From Cyclobacterium qasimii M12-11B (GTDB taxonomy: Bacteria; Bacteroidota; Bacteroidia; Cytophagales; Cyclobacteriaceae): a stretch of DNA of 64,000 nt. Every line of letters starts with the position of its first letter. Position 1 is the stretch's first letter. The notes below the pieces were generated by a model. That model made no database searches and was not told the origin of the DNA. It saw nothing but the letters and a program-made list of their open reading frames with translations. Both the position numbers and the translations under genes were made by a program. This document shows positions 55,470 through 64,000 of the stretch, in pieces. Where the stretch lies: the NCBI RefSeq assembly GCF_000427295.1, contig NZ_ATNM01000202.1, positions 1 to 64,000 of the forward strand, written 5' to 3'.

Positions 55470-55505
55470 AAGGGGCATCTCCGAAGGGTTGATGCCCCTT
55501 TTTTT
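55470..55505 (+). terminator. Terminator after the barrel protein gene
   Basis: AAGGGGCATC pairs with GATGCCCCTT around an 11-base loop, followed by seven T. Confidence 0.92.
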
Positions 55506-55746
55506 ATCAAATAATTGCTTTTGGGATTTCCTATGACCATTTTATTACTTCATGATTTCATTTCAAAATCGCACTTTATAATTTGCCATATTATTTTGAA
55601 ATTGAACCTTCAATAAACTGGTTGGAATCACTAAAAAAGAGTTCCAGTCAGCTTATTTATACTTGGAATTGAATACATGGAAAAATACAACCTTGAGTGA
55701 ATAACTAGAAACAAGTTATAAACTCGGGGAATTTAAATAAAAACAC

Positions 55747-56598
55747 ATGGTCCGATCCTTCCGGTTTCTGCTTCTCTTTCTGCTATCAAATGTATGGGTA
55801 GGGATTTTTAGCCCCGTTGCATTTGGGCAGCAATTGTTACAAGAATATACAGCAACATTAGACTCTACTGTGGTATTGTCTTATATCATTCAAGATAAGG
55901 ATGGAAAAGTCCTTTCCAAATTGAATGCCGATAAGCAAATCCCCTCTGCCAGTATCATTAAAATACCCTTGTTGTTATACCTTATGGAAAAGGTAGAACA
56001 AGGGGAATTGGCCCTTCACGAAACCTACAAACTTAAAAATTCCGATAAGGTGGGTGGTTCAGGGGAATTGCAATTCAAACCTGACGGGCACCTAATAACT
56101 TATGAACTCCTGGCATCTGAAATGATCCGAATAAGCGACAATACCGCCACCAATGTACTAATTAGAAAAGTTGGCCTGAGATCCTTTCAGGAATGGCTGC
56201 ATACCAACGGTTATAAAACTACTCAGCTCAATAGGTACATGATGGATTTTGATGCCATCGCAAAAGGGCAGCAGAATTATACAAGTTCAGCAGAAATGAA
56301 CAGGCTTCTCCTCTCCCTATTAAATGAAAAATCCCTAAATAAAGCATCCACCTTACAAGTCATTGAATGGTTGAAGAATTGCGAAGATAATAGTGCCTTA
56401 CCCTATTTGCTACCTGAAGTAGTAGCCATCGCGCATAAAACAGGTACACTGGAATATGTCCGTGGAGATGCTGGGATTATTTTTGGTAAGCGGCCAATAG
56501 TGTTGACCGTATTTGTAGCGCACTATTCCAATTTAGAGAATGCTAATAAAATCATTGCCGAAATTGCACGGCTTGCCTTTCTTGACTTCGATGAATGA
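55747..56598 (+). CDS. Class A beta-lactamase-like serine hydrolase lacking the usual Glu166
   Basis: A signal peptide (residues 1-27) is followed by a beta-lactamase 2 fold: Ser-x-x-Lys at S69-IIK72, SDN at 130-132 and KTGT at 231-234. In true class A enzymes a Glu near residue 166 (E-x-x-L-N) activates the deacylating water. Here the aligned stretch reads LNRYMMDFDA, with no Glu. So acylation is likely but fast hydrolysis of beta-lactams is doubtful; it may be a peptidase or a slow lactamase. It lies just upstream of the copper-storage gene, with no evident link. Confidence 0.85.
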   Translation: MVRSFRFLLLFLLSNVWVGIFSPVAFGQQLLQEYTATLDSTVVLSYIIQDKDGKVLSKLNADKQIPSASIIKIPLLLYLMEKVEQGELALHETYKLKNSDKVGGSGELQFKPDGHLITYELLASEMIRISDNTATNVLIRKVGLRSFQEWLHTNGYKTTQLNRYMMDFDAIAKGQQNYTSSAEMNRLLLSLLNEKSLNKASTLQVIEWLKNCEDNSALPYLLPEVVAIAHKTGTLEYVRGDAGIIFGKRPIVLTVFVAHYSNLENANKIIAEIARLAFLDFDE

Positions 56599-56670
56599 AA
56601 AGTGCATAAGTTCTTTAAGGCACATTTTTTGTAAAACCATGGCTAGGATAATAAACCAAACTATACAACC

Positions 56671-56994
56671 ATGAAAAACGAATCATTAATAAAAATTTTG
56701 AATGATTGCGCAAATGCATGTAATCATTGTGCTGATGCTTGCCTTGATGAAGAAAATGTTGATCATATGATCTCTTGCATTAGAAATGATCGGGTCTGTG
56801 CTGAGGTTTGTACCTCCACTGCTAAAATTTTGTCCATGTCCTATGGCCCAATAGATGAACTATTGAGGTTTTGCGTCAGTGTTTGTACGAGATGTGCGGA
56901 AGAATGTAGTCAGCATGACCATGAGCACTGTAAGGCATGTGCGGAAGCATGCACAGCGTGCAAAGAAGCTTGTCAAAATATTTTAACAGGTTGA
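56671..56994 (+). CDS. Cys-rich four-helix copper-storage protein (Csp/DUF326)
   Basis: 107 aa with sixteen Cys, arranged in CxxxC pairs: CANACNHCADAC, RVCAEVC, SVCTRCAEEC and CKACAEACTACKEAC, plus His residues (HDHEHC). This is the Csp pattern, in which Cys line the core of a four-helix bundle and bind many Cu(I) ions. No signal peptide is present, so a cytosolic Csp3-type role in copper storage or detoxification is expected. The metal-efflux operon lies about 14 kb away. Confidence 0.92.
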   Translation: MKNESLIKILNDCANACNHCADACLDEENVDHMISCIRNDRVCAEVCTSTAKILSMSYGPIDELLRFCVSVCTRCAEECSQHDHEHCKACAEACTACKEACQNILTG

Positions 56995-57017
56995 GTCCGG
57001 CAAAGGTCAAAAACCTA

Positions 57018-57138
57018 AATACCCTAACCAAGGTGACTATTTCCTTGATTAGGGTATTACGTTCAATCCGCAAACCTTCCAGGTTTTGTTGATAATCAGC
57101 CTGATGGTAAAATTAGGGGAGTGAAACCTAGAAGGTTT
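57018..57138. repeat. Hairpin and REP-like inverted pair
   Basis: AATACCCTAA-CCAAGG pairs with CCTTG-ATTAGGGTATT (57018-57058) and may end the Csp transcript, though the T-run is poor. Next, AAACCTTCCAGGTTT (57072-57086) and AAACCTAGAAGGTTT (57124-57138) are near-perfect reverse complements (14 of 15), each also a short hairpin. This looks like a REP-type doublet. Confidence 0.55.
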
Positions 57139-57251
57139 CATCTCTATAAGACCTAAATGATTAAAGAAATAGGCTGTGGATTTCAAGTATTAACTGATCT
57201 ATAGGTTTTTACTTATGTCAGGAATTATCTTCCTAACCTTAATACCAAGAC

Positions 57252-58250
57252 TTATATTCCGGCATAAATAATAATAATGATACCTACTATAAAGCAGGCA
57301 AACATACTTTTAAGCATGGTTTGGGTACTTGTTGAAGCGCCTTTAAATTCTTTCCAAACAAATACACCCCAAAATGCCGCTACCATGGTAGCACCTTGAC
57401 CGAGGCCATAAGAGATTGCAGGCCCAGCTTGTTCTGAAGCGATAATACTAAAAGCCATTCCAACACACCAAATTGCTCCTCCGAGAATCCCTACCAGGTG
57501 AACCTTAAAGTTTCCAGCAAAATAATCCTTATAAGAAACGGGAGCGCCATCAACAGGCTTTTTCATAAGGATGGTATTGAAAAGGAAATTGCTTAGCAAT
57601 ATTCCCAAAGCAAAAACAAAAACAGCACTGTAAGGGGTAAACCTCCCTACTTCTGGGGATAAAAAGTTCAACGACATAGATTGCTGGACAAGGAAATAGA
57701 AAAAGGACATTAATACCCCTCCTATCAAAGCCAACTTTAGCCCTTTAGAAACATCTTTGGCTTTGTCTTTACTATTTTTCTTGTAAGCCATTGCATCCAA
57801 TACTATGGCTACTGTGACCAATGCTACCCCCATAAACAATAGGATGGGATCACCCTTTTGCTCGGAAATATAATTAATCAACACACCCAAAACCAGGGCC
57901 AGACCAATGCCTACAGGAAAAGCCACTGCCATACCTGAAACGGAGATGGCCGCGACAATCAATATATTAGCGAGGTTAAAAACCACCCCACCAGCCAGGG
58001 CATTCCAATAACTAGAAAGATCTGCCTGGCCTAAGTCTTCGAGAAATGGCCTTCCGCCTTCTCCAATACTTCCAAGTGTCAATCCAAATACCAAAGAAAG
58101 CAAAACTATGCCCAACACGTAATCCCAATAAAACAATTCAAATCTCCAATTGCCTTCGGCTAATTTTTGTGTATTGGCCCATGAGCCCCAGCACAGCATG
58201 GTAATAAAACAAAAGAAGACGGCTAATGGGTAATCGTTGATTATATACAT
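57252..58250 (-). CDS. GRP-type sugar permease (ribose/nucleoside salvage)
   Basis: Ten membrane helices with the GRP/DMT pattern of glucose/ribose porters (GlcU, RbsU): MLCWGSWANTQKL at the start, VVFNLANILIVAAISVSGMAVAFPVGIGLALVLG, and GPAISYGLGQGATMVAAFWGVFVWKEFKG near the end. It is the last gene of a cluster with nucleoside hydrolase and ribokinase, so ribose released outside the cytoplasm is the likely substrate. This is inferred from context. Confidence 0.85.
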   Translation of the reverse strand: MYIINDYPLAVFFCFITMLCWGSWANTQKLAEGNWRFELFYWDYVLGIVLLSLVFGLTLGSIGEGGRPFLEDLGQADLSSYWNALAGGVVFNLANILIVAAISVSGMAVAFPVGIGLALVLGVLINYISEQKGDPILLFMGVALVTVAIVLDAMAYKKNSKDKAKDVSKGLKLALIGGVLMSFFYFLVQQSMSLNFLSPEVGRFTPYSAVFVFALGILLSNFLFNTILMKKPVDGAPVSYKDYFAGNFKVHLVGILGGAIWCVGMAFSIIASEQAGPAISYGLGQGATMVAAFWGVFVWKEFKGASTSTQTMLKSMFACFIVGIIIIIYAGI

Positions 58251-58375
58251 TAGGTAAGGGTTTGGGTTATTTTAATTTTTGGACAAAGTCAATTTAAATT
58301 CAATGTTAGTGGATTCGTATCACATGGCAATTGAAAAAAAATTGACAAAGAGGTTTTGACACTATTTATTCATAA

Positions 58376-59380
58376 TTAAGGAGTGACAAGCACATAGTTT
58401 TCCATTCTATCAAAAAAGTCGCCCATGATGGCTTCCTTGTTAAAGTTTTCCCATATAATTATTTTCCTTGGATTATCTGGTCTTTCTTCCCATTCCCCAT
58501 CTACTAACAATGGCGCTGGAATTTCTTTCGTTTCAGCCCAGCTAGGATCTTTAATAATTGCGATTGCAGCCATGTCATACAATGGTCTGGTACCTGCCTC
58601 ATCATAAGTTTGGATATTATTGTACAGGCTTACTGAATAATCACCAAAACGATCGAAGGAATCTCCATGTCTACCTATTACTTTTTTATTTGCCAAGGGT
58701 CCTTTACCTGGCATTATACTATTGATTTCAGCCCTGTTGGAAGAAACTGCAGCGGTCCCTGTAAGTTTGCCCCCTCTTACCAAAACGATCTCAAAAGGCA
58801 CATCTACATTTAAAATATAATTCAATGAACCTTCATCATTGTCTTGATTATATTCGCCAGCATATGGATAGTTAGAACCCAACCATACAATCCTCACTTT
58901 ACTCGCTATGGATGGATCTTTCTCCAAAGCCAAAGCGATATTGGTTAATTTACCGACAGGCAAAAGGATCAATTTCTCATCTGCTTTTTTATGCGCTTCT
59001 TCAATGATGAAATCCACTGCTTCAGATCCATCATAAGTTGCTTTATCCAAGTTTGGTCTAATTTCCTCAAAGGAAGCATCTGCACCTCTAAAAAGTGGCA
59101 TGCTTTCATACACGTTGCAAAGATCCATTACCCTTCTGGCTTCCTTATAGTGACCCTCGATATTTCCCCCATTTCTGGTGGTGTTTACTGTTATTCCCAC
59201 AACATCAAAAACATCCCCATTAAAGAATAAATAAGCCATGGCATGTTGGTCATCCAATTCGTTATTGGCATCTGAGTCCAAGAGAACCCGGTGTTTTTTT
59301 GATTCTGGTGAATTTTGGCAACTCGTCAAAAGAAGGGGTATTCCCATACCTATAATAAGGGCGATAAAAATGTTTTTCAT
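58376..59380 (-). CDS. Exported nucleoside hydrolase lipoprotein (IUNH family)
   Basis: A lipobox (IPLLLTSCQNS) precedes the hydrolase. The calcium-binding motif VLLDSDANNELDDQHAMAY matches the DxDxxxDD signature. Other motifs are LPVGKLTNIALAL and the later PLYDMAAIAII, with the Asp. It splits nucleosides to base and ribose. Cell-envelope location, next to ribokinase and a ribose-type permease, suggests outside-in salvage. Normal for IUNH at 334 aa. Confidence 0.9.
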   Translation of the reverse strand: MKNIFIALIIGMGIPLLLTSCQNSPESKKHRVLLDSDANNELDDQHAMAYLFFNGDVFDVVGITVNTTRNGGNIEGHYKEARRVMDLCNVYESMPLFRGADASFEEIRPNLDKATYDGSEAVDFIIEEAHKKADEKLILLPVGKLTNIALALEKDPSIASKVRIVWLGSNYPYAGEYNQDNDEGSLNYILNVDVPFEIVLVRGGKLTGTAAVSSNRAEINSIMPGKGPLANKKVIGRHGDSFDRFGDYSVSLYNNIQTYDEAGTRPLYDMAAIAIIKDPSWAETKEIPAPLLVDGEWEERPDNPRKIIIWENFNKEAIMGDFFDRMENYVLVTP

Positions 59381-59419
59381 GTGAAATTTAAGGTTAAATA
59401 TTATTTTAATTGTAAAGGG

Positions 59420-60331
59420 TTATTCTTGGATGTCTTTTAAAAACGGAACAGAAGCCTGAGCGCCATGTTTGGTCACAGATAAAGCAGCGGCTTTATTTGC
59501 AAAGGTTACTGCCTCTTGCCAATTCATACCTTTGGACAAACCTGCAGCCAAAGCACCATTGAAAGTGTCTCCCGCGGCAGTTGTATCCACTGCCTCAACT
59601 TCCAGTGTCGGCAGGGTACCAGCAAAATTTGGTGTGGAAAGGAATGCCCCAGCGACGCCTAAAGTGATAACTACTACTTTTACTCCTTTGTCATGGAAAT
59701 AATTCGCAGCATGTTGTGCACTCTCTTCTCCAGTAATCTTAGTACCTGTCAAAAATTTTGTTTCAGTTTCGTTGGGAGTAATGGCATAGATATTCGAATA
59801 CAGTTCATTGGGCAATTTACTAGCTGGTGCAGGGTTTAATATTACTTTTTTACCCAGACTAGTGGCTTTTTTCGCTACATATAAAACGGTGTCTAATGGA
59901 ATCTCCAACTGAAGAAGAATCACTTCAGATTCCTGGAGCAAGTTATAGTATTTATTGACTTGCCTGGTATTCAAGGCTTGATTGGCACCTCCAGCCACCA
60001 CTATGGTATTTTCTCCAGATTTTTCTACTACTATCTGAGCAACACCAGAGGGTAATTTATTATCAAGGACTACTCCATCTACATTAAGCCCTTCTTTCCT
60101 GAAATTCTCAATGGTTTGGTTACCAAAAAGATCATTGCCAAGTCTTGCGATCATCGCTACCTGACCACCAAGTCTGGCTGCGGCTACTGCTTGATTGGCT
60201 CCTTTGCCCCCAGGGTTCAACAAAAAACTATGTCCCATTAATGTCTGACCCGCTGAGGGAAATTCATCCACTCTTATCACCATATCAGTATTTGCACTAC
60301 CTACCACTAGGATTTTTTGATCCTTATCCAT
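59420..60331 (-). CDS. rbsK: Ribokinase
   Basis: A PfkB-family kinase that converts ribose to ribose 5-phosphate. Motifs are VVGSANTDMVIRVDEFP, LLNPGGKGANQAVAAARLG, and the catalytic VDTTAAGDTFNGALAAGL with its Asp. At 303 aa it is full length. It precedes the nucleoside hydrolase and permease genes by about 40 bp on the same strand, so all three form a salvage unit. Confidence 0.95.
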   Translation of the reverse strand: MDKDQKILVVGSANTDMVIRVDEFPSAGQTLMGHSFLLNPGGKGANQAVAAARLGGQVAMIARLGNDLFGNQTIENFRKEGLNVDGVVLDNKLPSGVAQIVVEKSGENTIVVAGGANQALNTRQVNKYYNLLQESEVILLQLEIPLDTVLYVAKKATSLGKKVILNPAPASKLPNELYSNIYAITPNETETKFLTGTKITGEESAQHAANYFHDKGVKVVVITLGVAGAFLSTPNFAGTLPTLEVEAVDTTAAGDTFNGALAAGLSKGMNWQEAVTFANKAAALSVTKHGAQASVPFLKDIQE

Positions 60332-60606
60332 GTTTTTTCAACTGTTCTGTCCTAAATCTAAAAACAAAAAATTAAAAACGCATAAAAAAATAGCTAAACG
60401 GAAGAAATTCACTTTAAAACATTCCATTTCAGAAAAAAAATGAAATTACTTAGTTATTCAATTGGACCTATTCAAAAAGTTGTTTGGTTCTAAGATTGTA
60501 TACGGAATCCTATTTCCCTGCAGCCTGCAAATTTTAAAACCACAATAGCCTCCTCAGTATCCCTAATGACAATGGAAATAAAATTAAAAAAACACTTAAT
60601 TGAAAG

Positions 60607-60631
60607 CACTCTCGAATAAACATCGAGAGTG
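60607..60631 (-). terminator. Hairpin after the RIC gene
   Basis: On the minus strand CACTCTCGA pairs with TCGAGAGTG around a 7-base loop, followed by CTTTCAATT. It lies 12 bases after the gene stop. The T-run is modest. Confidence 0.75.
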
Positions 60632-60642
60632 GTTTAAAAAAA

Positions 60643-61362
60643 TTAGCCCTTCAATTCAGCGAACATGGCCATTGCCATGGGGAAAAGAATATTGTTTTCT
60701 AAATGGATATGCGTACGAAGGTCATTTTCGAATTCTTCTAACATTTGGTAAGCAACGCGGAAAGTGGCACAAGCATCATTTGGAATCTCATAGGCTTGGG
60801 TTAAGTTTGAAATTCTGGCAAAACGAGCACCTTCAGCTTTATGGTCATCTTCCATCATTTGAATCGGATTCTCTATAGCACCAAAATGGGCTTCGGGTAA
60901 TGGAATACCTTCCCTTTTGGCTTTTACCATGGATTGGATATAGGGAAACAATACCAACTCTTCTTTTTTCATGTGAACAGTCAATGCAGCTGCCCCTTCT
61001 GCAAAAAGGCGATGAATCTCTTCAAGCTCTGGATGGCTTTGAAGATGTACTTTCTCCAATTTTGCCAGATACGATTTAAGGACAGGTATGCTCTCTTCAA
61101 CATAGGCGTGATGCACTTTTACGATATGCGCTATCTATTCAACAGCTGTCAAATTAGCGTATTGATCACTGATATTGCCTGCATTGACCTCATTGAGCTC
61201 TTGCAATAGCTTATCCAGGTTAACTCCTTTTTTCTGGCAAGCATCGGCGATCCCCATATTTCCTCCACAACAAAAATCTATCCCCTGGTTGGTAAATATT
61301 TTGGCAGTTTTAAAGTTAGCTGCCACGATCTCACCTACTGATTGATCAATTCCCTTTTCCAT
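60643..61362 (-). pseudogene. scdA: RIC/ScdA di-iron Fe-S repair protein, in-frame amber codon
   Basis: ScdA/YtfE proteins repair nitrosative or oxidative damage of iron-sulfur clusters. The N-terminal domain (start Met at 61362, MEKGIDQSVGEIVAANF) has IDFCCGGN, the ScdA_N Cys pair. Reading on in the same frame a TAG occurs at 61135-61137, then IAHIVKVHHAYVEESIPVLKSY follows with the hemerythrin-like HHxYV, AEGAAALTVHMKKEELVLFPY, MMEDDHKAEG and LRTHIHLENNILFP iron ligands. One substitution (for example TTG or TGG to TAG) explains it; there is no frameshift. The total of 239 codons matches the family. Possible sequencing error, readthrough or decay. Confidence 0.88.
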
Positions 61363-62236
61363 AACTATAAATTTAAATAGATACTTCCTTGATTTGTTAT
61401 AGAACAAAAATAAGCATAATAAATAAAAAAGGACTTTTTTATCTTTTATTATTTTAAAGTGGTTTCTTCGAAAAATATTTGATTTGGAGTAAGTGGGAAT
61501 TGGCAAATCACAACCTAAGCTCAAGGTAAGATTCGCTATAAGTGAAAGGCCGGATAACTAAAACTTAATTAGATAATTTGGACCTATGTTTATGAAACAA
61601 TTTGGCCCAGAAAATTTAAAAGTTTTAAGTTTCAATAGCCTTGATGAAATGCTGCATTCCACTAGCAATTGATATCATTCAGAATAAAAGCCAGCAATTT
61701 TAAAATAAACTCAATAGTTGCCTTAAATTAAATAGCTCATGAATAGCAAATACACTATAATTTGGATAGAAAGATGTATCCTTATACTTATAAAAAACTA
61801 AATATTTAATAATGTAAAGACTTTCTCAATGAGAATTATAGGTTTTACTTTGAGGAGAAAAAATAATATTACTCCTTAAACACCATATCTCCTTCAAATT
61901 AATTGACAAAAGAATCAGGGTATTAACATTTTTAATCAACCGGACCTGAATTAGCAGGTCCGGTTTCCTAAATAAAGGAATCTAAATAATTAGGAGTGTC
62001 TATCTCCAGGTTTATCATTTAAATGTATAAATCTTTTCATTTTTTATCAGCTATAAATTCGTGAGACCCTTATATAAATGCGTGAACCAGTCTTTTCTGC
62101 ACGTAAACATTAATAAATTCGATCAGAAATAATATTAATTAAATCAATAATTGGATTAATGCTGAAGATAAAAGATATTTATAGTACTTGAGTATTCAAA
62201 AAAATATAATTTTAATTATCCATTGTTTTATTTAAA
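61363..62236. other. Long gene-free AT-rich interval with an orphan terminator
   Basis: About 870 bases with no convincing gene. The one clear structure is a plus-strand hairpin at 61940-61963 (CCGGACCTG/CAGGTCCGG, 6-base loop, then TTTCC). No plus-strand gene lies upstream to be terminated. An unannotated small RNA in roughly 61550-61940 is possible. A 28-codon frame at 61586-61672 (MFMKQFGPENLKVL) is the best open stretch, and is weak evidence of coding. Confidence 0.45.
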
Positions 62237-64000
62237 ATGAAATGTATTCCATCAAAATATGTCCAAGTAATATTTTATTTAGTCATATTTTTTTTGGCTT
62301 TTTACAACTCACAACATCCCTTCTCATTCCAGACAATTAACGCTAGACCAAAACATAGACACTAGAATAGATGAAGGTGATTACGAGAGTGCAAAAGAAT
62401 TACTTGAAAGGGCCTTAAAAGAAGTTGACAGAAAAGATACAGCTCATTTAAGACAATACTCTGCAGACTTAGGGTATGTATTGTTTCATCTTGGTCAATT
62501 TCAAAATAGTATAGTTAAATATGAAGGGGCACTTTTTTATGCCAGGGCACAAGCCGACCATAGACGTACCAGCTCATTTCTACGAAGTATAGGCTTAAAT
62601 TATCAATATTTAGGCCTTTATGGTTTGGCCATTGAAAGTTATCAAGAAGCCCTTCACTATCTTCACTTGAATGAGCCTACTTCATCCAATGAGGCGGCAC
62701 TTTATAACTCCATGGGAAACCTTTACCGGAAAACACATAATGAATCCAAATCTTTGGAATTACTCCATAAAGCATTGTCCTTGTATGTAAGCCTTGAGGA
62801 CCCTAACAAGGTTGCCAATGTCATGAATAACTTAGGTGCAAATCACCAGAATTTTAATAATTTGGATTCTAGCCTTTATTATTTTCAAGGTGTCTTAAAC
62901 TTAGCCGATTTAGACATTGATTCACCAATGGATTTGGCAAAAGACAGGTCTGCCACCTTTAATAATATAGGTGTGGTCCTATTACAACAAGAAGAAACGG
63001 AGAAAGCATTTCCCTATATCGAAAAAGCCTATCAAATTCATAAACTGAGCAGGGACCAACAAGGATTGGCTATTAGCTACAATAATTTGGGGGATTATTG
63101 GCTTAAAATGGGAAGGCTGGCCCTAGCCTCCAAATACTTGGATTCAGCCTTTATAGTTCTTCAAGAGACTTCCGATAAAGAATTATTGGTTGACAATTTA
63201 GAACTTCGTTTTGAATTATTGGAAGGGACAGATCAGCACAAAGAAGCACTATTTACTTACAAATCCCTTGATTCGTTAAAAGATCAACTGTTTCAAGATG
63301 AAAAACTAAAAGTGGAAGAAATAAGTAATATTTATCTATTGAGAGAAAAGGAATTTGAGAACCAGAAAATCAGTCAAGAGGCAGCTTTATTTGCATTAGA
63401 AAGTGGAAAATTCAGGCAGACGAGTTTATTCCTTAGCTTACTTGGTATTATTTTGAGCTTGTTCCTGCTTTGGGTTTTCAGAAACCTAAAACGACAAAGG
63501 GGTCTAACCCAAATTATTAGCGCTAAAAACAAAACCATTAGCCTTCAACAAACAGAATTGAGACACCGCACTGCCAATAATATTATGCGGTTACAGAGCA
63601 TTATCAAGGAAATAGCCAGAAGGGTTCCTGACAATAGCGCCCAACAGGAAATGTTAAGATCCACTCAACTCTTGTATTCAGCTGCCTCCTTGGAAAGGTA
63701 TTTGTTCAGCATTGAAGACGAAAAAGAAGTTCCATTAAAAGAATTTCTGAAAGGCCTGATGCAGCAACACCGAGAAATGCTAGGCAAGGAAAAACGATCA
63801 GTGGAAATTGTTTATGAACAATCGGCTAAAATTGTTCTTCCAGTAGCATCCGTGATTCCAATCTCCATGATTTTAACGGAATGGATTTACAATAGTCTTA
63901 AATATGCTTTTGAAGGTATTGATCAACCAAAAATAACAATCGCCATTCATCTCAATGACCAACATATCAAAATTGATTATCAGGACAATGGCGTAGGAAT
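62237..64000 (+). pseudogene. TPR-containing HisKA_2-type sensor histidine kinase, frameshifted near the start and cut by the window end
   Basis: The ATG at 62237 begins a signal peptide (MKCIPSKYVQVIFYLVIF) that leaves frame in the eight-T run 62288-62295. Removing one T joins it to WLFTTHNIPSHSRQLTLDQ and an open frame to the window edge. That frame has at least five TPR repeats (residues about 40-320, e.g. SIGLNYQYLGLYGLAIESYQEAL, YNNLGDYWLKMGRLALASKYLDSAF). A coiled coil and a membrane helix (FLSLLGIILSLFLLWVF) follow, then ELRHRTANNIMRLQSIIKEI with the phospho-His of HisKA_2, and an ATPase with WIYNSLKYAFEG and DYQDNGVG. It is a periplasmic-TPR sensor kinase of the LytS-like Bacteroidota kind. 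The C-terminus lies outside the window. Confidence 0.85.

Noticed and set aside
61586-61672. 28-codon frame as a small protein gene
   Set aside because: Length and composition are within chance for AT-rich DNA; no promoter or conservation visible.
1-64000. CRISPR array, prophage or integrative element
   Set aside because: No regularly spaced repeats, no phage structural genes, integrase or intact transposase seen on either strand.

Overview
The window looks like the chromosome of a Bacteroidota bacterium, most likely order Cytophagales near Cyclobacterium/Algoriphagus. This is inferred from protein style rather than from a database search. The signs are moderate to low GC, near absence of Shine-Dalgarno sites, TAnnTTTG-type -7 promoter motifs, many SCxx lipoproteins, PorT-like barrel proteins, DUF2721 and DUF5074 proteins, ECF sigma/anti-sigma pairs and a CzcA-TolC fusion. 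I see no prophage, CRISPR array, rRNA or intact transposase. The one tRNA is tRNA-Ser(GGA).

Layout. 0-2 kb is accessory: a RelE/ParE toxin-antitoxin pair lies between two diverged direct copies of a ~240 bp repeat ending in a strong palindrome. 2.3-8.5 kb is a tight minus-strand operon (asparaginase, TatD, two membrane GT2 glycosyltransferases, polysaccharide deacetylase, RsbU-type phosphatase, small protein) divergent from ruvC. 9-12 kb holds an orphan HI0074-like protein, an LVIVD-repeat lipoprotein pair and a REP-like palindrome cluster. 12.1-18.8 kb is a complete vitamin B12 uptake locus: BtuB- and BtuG-like genes under a cobalamin riboswitch, divergent from btuFCD. 18.9-22.7 kb has a dihaem cytochrome, an atypical SDR, a MarR regulator, and a ferredoxin reductase/ferredoxin pair sharing a sequence motif with the marR promoter. 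22.8-33.3 kb has a hybrid histidine kinase, an LruC-type lipoprotein, glycerate kinase plus AGCS symporter, and proBA.

33.8-42.6 kb contains a broken methyltransferase and a metal-efflux module: OmpR-type regulator, sensor kinase, CzcA-TolC fusion pump and adaptor. Two matching triple TTAAG direct repeats at 11 bp pitch lie in front of the regulator and the pump. 42.9-50.9 kb carries housekeeping genes (thioredoxin-fold protein, RarA, threonine aldolase, ECF sigma/anti-sigma, Lpd, FabG). 51-56.6 kb carries a DUF1801 protein, a sulfurtransferase, a second ECF sigma with an unusual anti-sigma/barrel protein, an outer-membrane protein and a class A beta-lactamase-like hydrolase. 56.6-61.4 kb has a Cys-rich copper-storage protein, a nucleoside hydrolase/ribokinase/GRP-transporter salvage cluster and a RIC/ScdA protein. 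The window ends inside a TPR sensor kinase.

A striking property of the window is that at least ten genes carry a single-base frameshift, eight of them in runs of A or T, and one more carries an in-frame amber codon. Several are conserved housekeeping genes (lpd, rarA). Uncorrected sequencing errors are the simplest explanation; genuine decay is not excluded. These genes are listed as one interrupted feature each.
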